Assembly: GCF_024713975.1 (NCBI RefSeq)
Contig: NC_091113.1
Span: forward strand, 9,312,501 to 9,376,500
Reading direction: 5' to 3'
DNA length: 64,000 nucleotides
Origin: Paralichthys olivaceus
Taxonomy: Eukaryota; Chordata; Actinopteri; Pleuronectiformes; Paralichthyidae
Part shown: in pieces, positions 12,784-23,000 of the stretch
How the letters are laid out: each line of letters starts with the position of its first letter
Numbering within the stretch: the stretch's first letter is position 1
Translations under genes and position numbers: made by a program
Notes under the pieces: model-generated
What the model was told of the DNA's origin: nothing
The model's input: only the letters and a program-made list of their open reading frames with translations
Database searches by the model: none

Positions 12784-13021
12784 CTGGAATAGTCAGAGAG
12801 AAACTCCATTATGACATGTTATCAGCCACGGTGAACTTTTAAACTGTGATAATAAACACGGCTGTTCCTTTAAACACTCAGGTGAGGCTTACCTGTTGGT
12901 AGTGTGCGTGTGAGCTGAAGGGCTTGTAGCGATGTGGGGTGAAGTTGGACCCCTGAACCCGGCCCACTGGAGGGGGCACACCGCTCATGGCGAGAGGGGT
13001 GCGTCCGCCGAGGGCTACCAT
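12235..13021 (-). CDS. socs3: Suppressor of cytokine signaling 3 (two coding exons)
   Basis: Negative-feedback inhibitor of JAK-STAT cytokine signalling. The family binds JAK kinases and receptor phosphotyrosines and recruits an elongin B/C-Cul5 ubiquitin ligase. Joining 13021-12893 and 12783-12235 gives 225 aa, equal to human SOCS3. The kinase inhibitory region is YKPFSSHAHYQQ (residues 32-43). The SH2 domain runs from GFYW (55-58), with the phosphotyrosine Arg in FLIRDSS (Arg81), to about 150. The C-terminal SOCS box has a BC box, SLQHMCRRTL, and ends FLDEYDAPI. The start ATG has a strong context (GCCATGG), and an internal ATG at residue 12 begins MSG. A 109-bp GT-AG intron splits codons 43/44; read unspliced, the frame stops after five codons. 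The SH2 sequence separates it from SOCS1, SOCS2 and CISH. The a/b ohnologue is unresolved. Confidence 0.95.
12893..13021 (-). CDS. socs3: socs3 coding exon 1
   Basis: Encodes residues 1-43 from ATG at 13021 to the CAG codon before GTAAGC. It carries the N-terminal tail and the kinase inhibitory region. No ATG lies upstream in frame before a TAG at 13231-13229, which fixes this start. Confidence 0.9.
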
Positions 13022-13227
13022 GGCGCCATGGCCCCCTGCCTCCGCCTGCTGGTCGAGAGGCAGGGGGCCCAGGACAGGAGTGCCGAGGCGGACAGGTGGA
13101 AGTGAGTCCGGGGCAGAGGGAGAGGAACAGGAGGGCGAGAGGGGCGAGGGCGGCGGGGTCACACACCGGGTCCAGGGCCCCGGGGTAGAGGAGTCTGATG
13201 CATCCAGAGAGGGGCTGGGAGAGAGCA

Positions 13228-13900
13228 CCTAAACACAGCTGGGGGGGAAGAATGGAGCACAGATTAGGCATTTCCTTCAGTACATAACCTGATGCACACA
13301 CACACACATGCACAATACCTGCACAGTGAAGCAACACACTGTGACAACTTTGCACTTCCACTCACTGCAGCCCACCCCCATAAAATGCAGCTATATGGCG
13401 ACTATGACACATGCACAAGGCAGGACCGTGCAGGTTAAATTTAGTTTAGATGAACCCTCGCTTATTCACGCTGCTGCAGACAGACAGCAACTGGATCCTG
13501 ATTGCTTTCAATTGTCTTCGATCGGGCGCACCGCAACAAGGGATGTTAGAAACGGGGTCACACGGTGAAAGAGTCCGGCGCGCGTTTCTTTCCCCCAAGT
13601 ACCCCGCCTGTTTTTATCCTGTGCCAGTGGTTCCCCCTTGTCCGGTTTCACCCGGGCCACAGGGGAAGGTGTCCCGGCTGGTGCTCCGGAGGCTGGAGGA
13701 CAGTGCGGGACGCGGGGATGGAGGCGGCGCCATGACGATTCAGAACCGTTAACAAGACTCGCCGGTCCACTCTCCTCCAGCCGCACCGCACCGGGAGCCG
13801 GCCGAACTCCCCCGTGCTTCTGCCCCCGGCTCCTCCTCTGCCTCTCCGCCGACACGACCCCGCTTCTGATCGCCTCGCCGCCGCGTTTCAATAACTTACC
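13228..13900 (-). other. socs3 5' UTR intron and flanking splice sites
   Basis: On the minus strand a near-perfect donor, CGCAAG|GTAAGT, lies at 13900/13899. The acceptor is either CCCCCCCAG (exon from 13238) or TTTAG (exon from 13228). This predicts a 5' UTR intron of about 660 bp before the coding exon, the position where mammalian SOCS3 also has its 5' UTR intron. The exact acceptor is unresolved. Confidence 0.65.
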
Positions 13901-14215
13901 TTGCGGATTTGTTCGACCCCGCGCCGCAGCCGCTCGTCGCCAAAGCAGAACAAATGCAAACTACCCGAGAGTAGTGCCAGATGAATGATTAACTCAGGCA
14001 TTAAAATGCAAAGAGAAGGAGATGAAATATCCGATGAAAGGGTGTAGGGGCTCGTGTCCTGAGCGGAGGAATGCGGCGTCTCTCCGGAGGAGTCGGGTCC
14101 GTGTGTGGAGGAAGGTTACTAGAGGTTGTTCCAATGAGTGAAGCCGTAAGGCCCCGCCTCCTCCGCGCAGAGGGCTCTTCCAGTAAACACACGCGCGCAC
14201 GCACTCACGCAAAGA
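13560..14215 (-). promoter_or_regulatory. GC-rich socs3 promoter and non-coding first exon
   Basis: The stretch is GC- and CpG-rich compared with the flanks. The first exon ends at 13900 and probably extends to about 14.0-14.2 kb. GC-box-like CCCCGCC words occur near 14150. TTCCAGTAA at 14178-14186 is one base from a palindromic STAT TTCNNNGAA site, a feature expected of SOCS3 promoters. No clear TATA box was found and the start site is not fixed. Confidence 0.45.
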
Positions 14216-14408
14216 ACAGGAACACGTGCTCGCGCTCTTTCTTTTTTTTTATCCCCCCCCCCCGTGGCAGGTTGCCAACACACAATCAGCGTGATCTTTC
14301 TCTCCGGAGCTGTTTCCTGGTACCGCTGCTTCCCTGCGTCTCCGCAAGGTGAAAAAGTTAAAAGCTCCGCGTGTGGAAGAGAATAAAACCATATTCTGTG
14401 AAATCCTG

Positions 14409-14632
14409 GTGTGTGTGTGAGAGAGAGAGAGAGAGTGTGTGTGTGTGTGTGTGTGAGTGTCTGTGTGTGTGTTTGTGTGAGTGAGTGTCGGTGTGTGTGT
14501 GAATGTGTGTGTATGTGTGTGTGAGTGTCTGTGTGTGTGAGTGTGTGTGTGTGTGTGTGAGTGTCTGTGTGTGTGTGTGTGAGTGTCTGTGTGTGTGTGT
14601 GTGTGTGTGTGGGTGTGTGTGTGTGTGGTGGG
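14409..14632. repeat. Long interrupted (TG)n array
   Basis: About 220 bp of TG/GAGTGT repeats with repeated GTGAGTGTCTGTGTG units, so part of it looks like a 20-30 bp minisatellite built on TG. It lies about 200-500 bp upstream of the presumed socs3 first exon. Alternating purine-pyrimidine tracts of this length can adopt Z-DNA, but nothing here shows that it does. Confidence 0.9.
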
Positions 14633-14689
14633 GCTCGGACTTTTGTAGACTAATGTGATAAAGGTGGAGGAGTCAGATGAAGTTTTATT

Positions 14690-16900
14690 GCAGTGATTCC
14701 CAAACTAGAGGTTGTGATCTCCATGGAGGGAGAAAAAAAAACTGCTCAACTTAAAATAAAACCATTTATAACAGAGGTAGAGCCTGACAGACATGGGTTG
14801 TGGGTTTTTGGGGGCCGATGACACCCTGATACCGATTTATCGGGCGATATATAATGTTAAAGAAATGTAACTGAAGCTTGATATTTTACAGTTAAAGCAT
14901 AAACTTTATTATAAACAACTATAAATTTAAAGAAAACACAAATGCAATCAATCATAGAACTGGAAAATAACATAGGAATTAAACAATAAAATGTTAACAT
15001 AAATGTAGATATTTATGTATTCTGTGGAAATTTTGCTCAAAAACCCAGTCTCTAGAAAAGTACGTAGGTTTATCGCTATTGAAAGTCAAATTATTTCATT
15101 AGTGTCCTGACGCTAATTCTGCTGTAATATGTTAAAGACTTGAAAATGTATGAGACATGATTAACATCTAACCAGCTACAAGCAGTGTTAAAAGATAAGG
15201 TCCCTCGGGGCCTCGAGTCGTTTCAGGAAACATCTGACTCAGAGCTCTTGAGCAACGACCTGCTGGTCAGCTCTACCAGTGAGCCTGACCTGAAATACTC
15301 TGTCACTCTGTGTATGTGTGTGTGTCAACAAAATGCACTGAAGGTATAAATAACAAAGGCCTCTGTTAGTGTTATAGTATCGTTATTATAATGTAGGATA
15401 ATAATAATATAATAATAATTAACAGATAATGATTTTTCGGGTCACTTCAGTTATAATGAGGTGTTTAGATCATTACTGCGATAAGGTTATTATTATAAAC
15501 AGTAATACTACTACCATACTATAATAATAATACTAATGTTTTTCCAAGGGTTTTTCAAAACAATGCAACAAAATGCTTTACATAGTTGAACGAGGATTCA
15601 AATATTTCAAGCCTTTATCTCTAGTGAGTCATATAGATCAATCATTACTTATTGTTAAGTATGTTTAGTAAACTGTTTACAACGTGTTGCATTTTACATT
15701 CCCCTTTAAAGCTTTCAAAATCTTTAAAATAACTGTAGCTGTCATATGCTGAAAGGGAACACAATAATTTCCTCTGAAATGAAGAAATAGTATAAAGTCA
15801 TAGAAAAAGGAAATACTCAAGTAAAGCACAAGAACACACATAGACTTTTCCACCATATGCAAAAGGTTGACAAACACACCTGTACCAACAAATGCGAGGG
15901 CACCATATTACCATGCTTACCTGTTGCAGTTGTTTTCTTTATCCAGTGAGAAATTTCAATTATCAAGAAAACTAAGCAAACAACAGAAAAAGTATGTAAC
16001 AACATCAGCGGCACTAATTAATCTCTCCCCATGCTATTACCAGACAAGCAACAGTGTTATTACAGTTAGATAATGAGGATTGACTGGTTCTGGCAGGCTT
16101 TACATCTTCTAAGAAAAGCAGCATCTCATTCAACAAGGAAACCACCTGTTGGCTGGAGCAGACACACATGCTTTGTGGTGCATGACTAAAAAACCTGAAG
16201 TCACGCCTTAACACAACCCTTTGGAAGTGGATTTCCGTAAGTGAAGGGAAAGGCCACAGGCAGGGCTGGTGTTCGCTCTGTGTTCTGTGAGCATTTGCAA
16301 GAGATGTGCACACACAAAATTAAGGTTAGGGGTAAATGTGACTGAAGGGACCAGGTAGTTTTCAGGTTGACCACTAGAGGTCATTTCAAGGAGCTGAAAC
16401 TACAAACCCCAAAACATAAACACACGAAAATAACCTTTAATATATTGTTAAAAAATTATTTATTTGTTGTTTTGGAAAAATGTATAAATAAGGTGAAGTA
16501 AAAGCACTGATAACTCCTAAAGTGTAAAGATCCTGCAATGGAAATGCTCATTATAAACAGGAAAATGTTCTGAAGCAAAATTATTACTTTGACTAAACTA
16601 CTATTTAATTAAAGCATTATAATTAAGCAGGATTTTACTGCTGTGGTCGGTAGATACACAAGTTTAAGTATTCTATACAGGGTAACAACTCAATGCACTA
16701 TTCACTGTTGATTAATCTCCTGTTTTTTTCTCAATCGACTGATTTATTGCAACTTTTAAAAATTTTTTTTCCTGAAATTCTAGTCAGAGTATCATAAAAA
16801 CATGACAGAAATGCTCAAGTGAAGTATAAGTACCTCAGATTTGCACCTGAGCTACAGTGCAACTACTACTACTACTGTCTGTGAACTCAGCGCGGTTTCA
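14690..16900. other. Spacer between divergent socs3 and pgs1
   Basis: AT-rich DNA without recognisable exons. It holds a dispersed repeat at about 14776-15190 and TA/TAA-rich low-complexity sequence at about 15380-15540. Small open frames at 15677-16313 resemble nothing. Regulatory elements of either gene could lie here. Confidence 0.5.
14776..15190. repeat. Dispersed repeat with CGATTTATCGGGCGATAT core
   Basis: It contains GATACCGATTTATCGGGCGA followed by a long AT-rich body with TTTATTATAAACAACTATAAAT. A related word, GCTGATATATCGCCCTGGCTG, occurs inverted at about 24288. It resembles a common fish repeat with nested inverted CGATAT words. Limits approximate. Confidence 0.45.
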
Positions 16901-16940
16901 ATAAAGTTAATTTAAAGAGTCAATGCTGCATCAATGGCGG
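16900..16940 (+). promoter_or_regulatory. pgs1 start region with YY1-like ATGGCGGC
   Basis: The initiation codon is embedded in CAATGGCGGCTCC. ATGGCGGC is the core of YY1 sites, which often overlap the start of housekeeping and mitochondrial genes. No TATA box is evident and the 5' UTR start is unknown. Confidence 0.3.
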
Positions 16941-17049
16941 CTCCCATGTCCTGGAGGAGGCTGGTGAACTCCGTGTACTCACCGGCCATCGCCGGGGTTT
17001 TCACTCGGATATCGGACCGGCTCTTCCGTGCACGGGACAGACGAGGCGG
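16934..17049 (+). CDS. pgs1: pgs1 exon 1 (coding part)
   Basis: ATG to GGCGG|GTAAGA, 116 nt, phase 2. It encodes the Arg-rich putative mitochondrial targeting segment, including SDRLFRARDRRGG. Confidence 0.9.
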
Positions 17050-20000
17050 GTAAGAGACGCGGTTCATCCTCGGGGGACACAGACACGAGAGTCACACCCG
17101 TGTTTTTGTCTCTTATGTCTCTGCACTCTACAGAGCTACAGAGGCTAATGCGTCCTTTGTCGGACACGGTCTTGTTTTGACCCAGAATCAACACGACGCC
17201 AGCGGTTCATCACTTTTAGACACAGATCTGTGGCGTTTCTGCGTGAAGCTAATGGATTTAAATGAATGAATGACAAGTTAAAGCTCGTTATTGACATGAT
17301 TAGCATCGTAGCACCTCCTGAACCAGCTGAGCAAACAGCAACTCACCTTCAGGGTAAATAGCTCAGAGGTTGTACATGATGTTCCTGTTATTTAACATTG
17401 GGTGACATGTTAGCAAAAGGAAACCTGACACATGGACGAGCCCAGTGTTGTTCTGCTATAATGCTGCCTCATTATTTAAGTTTACACGTTATTCTGAAGA
17501 GGAGGATGCTGGGAAAGGTGATGTCTCAGGTTTAACCCCTGAGTCCAACATGGGGCAGGAGCTGGTTTGACATGTGTCACAGTGAACACACACAGAAGTG
17601 TTAACTAACAATGATGTCCCCTCTTTACTTTATTTTATTATGAATAAACAGAAAATGTCCAGTGTAGCACAACAGGACAGAAAACACACATAGCAAATAA
17701 ATAAAAGGAAAGAAGAATTAAGAGAGATGGGAAAGGTCATCACCGTAAATTTCTTTCCGCCAACATCAACAGTTAAACTTCACATTTCACCTTTGCTTGT
17801 TCAAGGCAAGACATGAAAAGTTCAAGAAAAGTTCACCAGAATAGGCTGGAAAAGGAGAAGAGCGTTAAAACATTTAGGGCTGCAACCAATTTTTCAATTG
17901 TTTTGATGCCTAATCATCATGTGTAATCCCAAAACATTATATATATTAAATTGGTCCTCTTGTTCAGACATATCTGGATCATTCATGTGACCCTTTGAAA
18001 GTTAGTCAAAAATAAAAAAACATTTCGACTAAATAAATGACTCTGTCATCAACATAACTTTCTGTCTCGTGGTTCTGTAAATGCAAGAATCAATGATGTT
18101 ATTATTGCAGGTTTCAAATGCATTTTTGATCCTATAAGACATGAATTTAAACTTAAATTGATTATAAATAAATTAATGATCGCATAATAGGATAATTATA
18201 CCATGATGATGTCATTATAAAATGCCATTATTTAAATTTAGTTAATATTTTCTGATTGGAGTATATGTATATACTTGCCCCTCTGATACTTATCATTAGT
18301 AATGTAACTATTATTGTGTCGTAGTAAATTGCATGTCTATGTAATTTACATGCTTCTCATGAAGTAATACAGATTATTTGATTAAATTGTTGTATTAATA
18401 TATTTCTAGCATTGCAGTATGAATTATTCTCTCATCTACATGTTATGAGTTATAAAAGTGGAGGAAAAACCCAGCATTTCAAGTTTGTCAAAATCAGTCT
18501 AGATCCACTGAGAAGGATGAAGACCTAAATCCTTTAAGGATAAAGTGTGATTCCCAGTCAGGGAGTTTTGAATTGTGAGGAATTATGAGAAAGACAGATG
18601 TAGCATTTTCTCCGATCACATGCTTAAAATCAGGAGGGATGTGGAGCAGACACATAACAAAGCAAACAGCTCCTCTATTCATTGGAATTACCAGCTAAAG
18701 CCTCAGTTTATCAACTTAACCTCTAACCTCATTACATCTAAAGAAGTTAACTCCACCTCAGTCCCAGTCATCATGACTCTTCTTATAATGATTTGCAACA
18801 CTGCTGAAATTAAAGGTTTTATACAAATGGCACAGACGGAGACCATAATACAGCGTTTATGACACTTCTGATACTTCAGGATTAACAAATCTACTCTGTT
18901 TCTGTTTAAGAGAAGTATTTAGGTTATTTTAATGTAGCCTGTGGTGATTTTTCATTGCTCATCTCATCCCTGTAATGAAAATATGGTGTGGTAACATTTT
19001 CATTCACTAAGTCTGTCTTTCTGTCTTTCTGCCTGCCTGTCTGTCTGTCTGTCTGTCTGACTTTGGAACACATATCTCACAAACCAGCCATATTGTCGGC
19101 GTCACACTTGGCATGTGTGTTGTGAAATGCCTGAGGAAGTGCAAAGTTATACCAGCACACAAACAATAAATAGTGACAGTTTATTGTCTAACTGTTAATG
19201 ACAACTGTAAAAAAAAAAAAAGGATTCTCCAGTTCAGGTTTCTGCACACTGAGCATCACTAAAACATTTTCAGAAACATATCCATGAACAACATTACCTC
19301 AGGCCAAGCAAACAGCCCATTCCAAACAGGCAGGTTTAGAACAGACACTGCTCTATTGGTGTCATAGGGTGTTCCTTATCTGCTGTCACACCCCCATATC
19401 TTTAACCACTTTATGAACATTGTAAAGGTGTGGAGTTCAGTTAAGAACCATCACATAACATAAGCTTATTAGAAATATTATCTCACCTTTATACCCATAG
19501 GTTTGTCATTTCCACTGTTGTACAATATGTTTTGTCTCAAGCTCTATGAACGTGAGGATGTTCTCTTTGATGCTGCAGTTGTTCTATGGCTCAGTGAGTA
19601 AAGTATGTGTTTATGATTTAAATCACAAATAACAGGGAAATCCCCTCTTGTGTGTTTGCTGCAGAACATCTAACTCAGCACAGTGGCTTTGGAGCGAAGC
19701 CCTGCGTTGTGTTTTTCTGTTTTCATTCGACTTTTGTTTCCTCCGACTTGTTGTAAGTGGCCTTTGTGGTTCTAATCTGAACCCAAACATAAACCGAGTG
19801 TGTGTTTGTGTTCGTGAAGTTTGGTCGTGATGAATAGAAAGGCAGGCAGTAGAGTGACTCCTGACAATCAGCTTGTGATCTCTGAGGTTAACACTGCTCC
19901 ACCCTGTCTTTATTTAATGTGGCTGCATTGTCAGACCCAATTATGTGATTTTATGTCGGAGACAAAAAGGAGAGGGATGACTGTGGTGTTGGGGTGAAAT

Positions 20001-23000
20001 GTAGGACACTGACAAAAGACAAACCAGACACACAGTTCTCTCTTCAATCTGTGTCTTCAACAGTTGAAGGCAATGAGGTCAATGTAGAATTGACTGTGTG
20101 GGCAGGGTGTAGTCTCGTACCTTCCGCTATGCACAATGAAACAACTGTGATGTCTTGTACATGATTTTTTTTTTTTTGTCCTACCAGCACGTAAAACAAG
20201 AGCTCCTTCAACCTCAATCATTTCTATCATCGCAAACATCATCTGCTCTTACGTCTTCTTTCTTTTGTTCAACATACTATCAAAACAAATGTGTCCCAGA
20301 GTCCAAGTTGTTGAATGTGTGGCTTTGTCCGACCAGCAGCCCAAAACCCCCATATATATATAAAGTTTACAGTGATGTCAGAGGAAAGATTGAAGAAGGT
20401 TTTTCTTGAAAAAAAATGACAGATTATATTTTTGGGTGGTTGATATATCTGCTTTGCTGTAGGTGTAATAAATTATTTTGTCCATCCCATTCATATTCTT
20501 CAGGGTAGGTTAAACAATAAAATACATCATCAGCGTAAGACAATATAAATCATACTGGTGAACCGATGTGTCTCTAAAACAGTTTCAGCGAAAAACCGAA
20601 CATTCTAACCTGCTTGAAGGGACGGTTATTTGTGTTACACCACATAAGCTTTAGCTTGGTGGACCAGTTGAACTACATATACCGTGCTGCTGTGTTCCCG
20701 TTAGTGGTGAGAAAGGTCTGACACCCGAGGCTTCTGGGACCTGCAGGACAAACACAAAAACACAATACCTGTGAGAACTATTGTGTGGTGTTGTGATACA
20801 GCTGACACGTTTTGTCTCACCTTGTCTTCCCCGGCGAGGAGGAAGCGAGACGCGTCCATAGTGATGAGCTGTTTTCCACACTGTCAGCTGGGTTTCCATG
20901 AAGACTTTCAAAGGGAAGAAATAAAGTCAGAAATGGAAAAACATGTTTTTACTGTTTGATCAAACACATTTACTATAAGTAAACTCACTTAAGACAGAAT
21001 GAACAATAAAACTGGAGCCCAACTGATATGTGACCATGAAATTATGCACACAATTTCACAGTGATCCATCCAATAGCTGCTGAGACATTTTTCTACTAAT
21101 GCCAGCTTCATGTTGGGACCAATTCTGACTTCAGGGGAGCAGAGTTGGTGGAATTCTTGTTCTTGTAATTCTTGTCGAGACATTTTAGTCTTAAATCTTC
21201 AGTCCAAAGTGGACGTCGGAACAACATTATCGTCCTTGAGCCCTTTTGCTGAGGCCCAGCAGTCCCCACTCATTAATATCAATCCCCTAAACATGATTTT
21301 TTTCATCAAGATCCATTATTGATTCTCAGAGAAATCAAGGAAAATGTTGAACATTTAGTGACGTAGTGAAAATCATCCTCTTTACAAACAGACGTACAAA
21401 GATGTAACCCCATTGGCGGAAGTAAATATGGCTTCTAATTCTCAGTTGAACCAAACTCTATCACTTCACTTCCGTGTTTCCTCCAGCTCCTCCGTGCTGC
21501 TGCTCGCTCCCCTGCTGGCCGAAGCCGACCCGGCCCCGTATCGCGTCACAAGGCCCACAGGCTCAGCCGGAGCTCAGGGCAGCGGAGATGGCCTCTGCAC
21601 CCACTTCAGATGGATGGCAGAGCACGTTCCCGTCTTCAGGGTGCCGGGAACCCACATCCACATTCTCACCTCACCCGACCAGTTCTACCAGGCCATGAAG
21701 GTCAGTGTCATTGTCATAACAACAAGGTTTCCCTTCGGGTAAAGGAATGATTTAAAAAAACAAAAAAAACAAATGAATACGAGCCAGAGTTCGACACATC
21801 AAAGGCTGATGTGAGTTACACTTGATTGTTATATCAGTATGTAAGTGACAGATAAACAACAAATCATGCTTGAGGTAATTATGGGAACAATAATTTCCCA
21901 GCAAGACTTGAATTTTTTTCTGTCACCTGAGCTCCTGTCACTGCAGCTATTAAATTTTATGGCAATTGCTCCGCTCTAAAGCGAAGCGACATTTTTTGTC
22001 ACTGCTAATTATTATGAAATGTATTACAAGTTGCCAGAATTGGGCCTCCTCTTACAAGTTCAGTTTTCAAATGTTCACGCTTACTGTATTCCAGACATTT
22101 TGACTTCGCCATATTCAATTCATATTCTGCTTTAGTTTGACCTATTTCTCAATGTTTTCGACTTTTGTCTCAAAATGCAAAAATATTGATAATGATTGTT
22201 TTTTAAAACACTACACACAGTTTCATAGAACTTCATGTTTAAGTGATCATAACATGAGTTCCAAATAAAGTTGTTACAGGGGTGTGTGAATGGGTGTGCG
22301 AATGGGTGTGCTTCACAAACCAACACATTTGTTTCATTGGCATTTTCCCATAACAATAAAGACTGAGAAGGTTGGCGTCGTGTTGCTTTGTTAATAGATC
22401 ACTTGATGTGCACTCACACATGCACACACTCACTGATTGATGATAGTAAATCCTAACGACACTTGCATGGGCAGTCGACCAAAACATTTGTTGTGCCTGA
22501 GTGAAAATGAAAAGGAAGTAATGTGGTTACTTTATCAACTAGTAGAGGTGGTAATTTTGTACTAAGGGTTACATGATACATATTCAAAAAATGTAATGGG
22601 ACCTTAGGTTTGGTTGCTGTTAGTGAAAACTAAATTTCAAATGCTCTTTCACAGAGTTAGACAAATTTCCATACTTCCATCAAAAAGTGAAATTACATAA
22701 CTAACAACTAACCACAACATTTTTACAACTTCTAAACCTGAATGTGGTTGAAATTTATAACAAAAAAAAAATATCTCAACGTCATCTCTACTCGATGCCA
22801 AAAAAGAATCTATGAATTATTCTATTTTTTATTATTATTATTGTTGTTAATGTGCTACATTTCCAGTGAGAACCACAAAATAAATGTATTTCACCTATAA
22901 GAGTGAAGCAGAACTCCCAATAATGCATGTAAACCTGTACAAGACACAAGCGATTTGTTATTTGCTTATTTAGTTTCCCTCAGTATCAGTATATTTTGGA

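Larger units (their letters stand above)
17050..21486 (+). other. pgs1 intron 1
   Basis: The largest pgs1 intron, 4.4 kb. It contains repeat fragments at about 17878-18030 and 20990-21130, a (CTGT)n run near 19030-19058 and otherwise AT-rich sequence. No internal exon was found. Confidence 0.8.
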
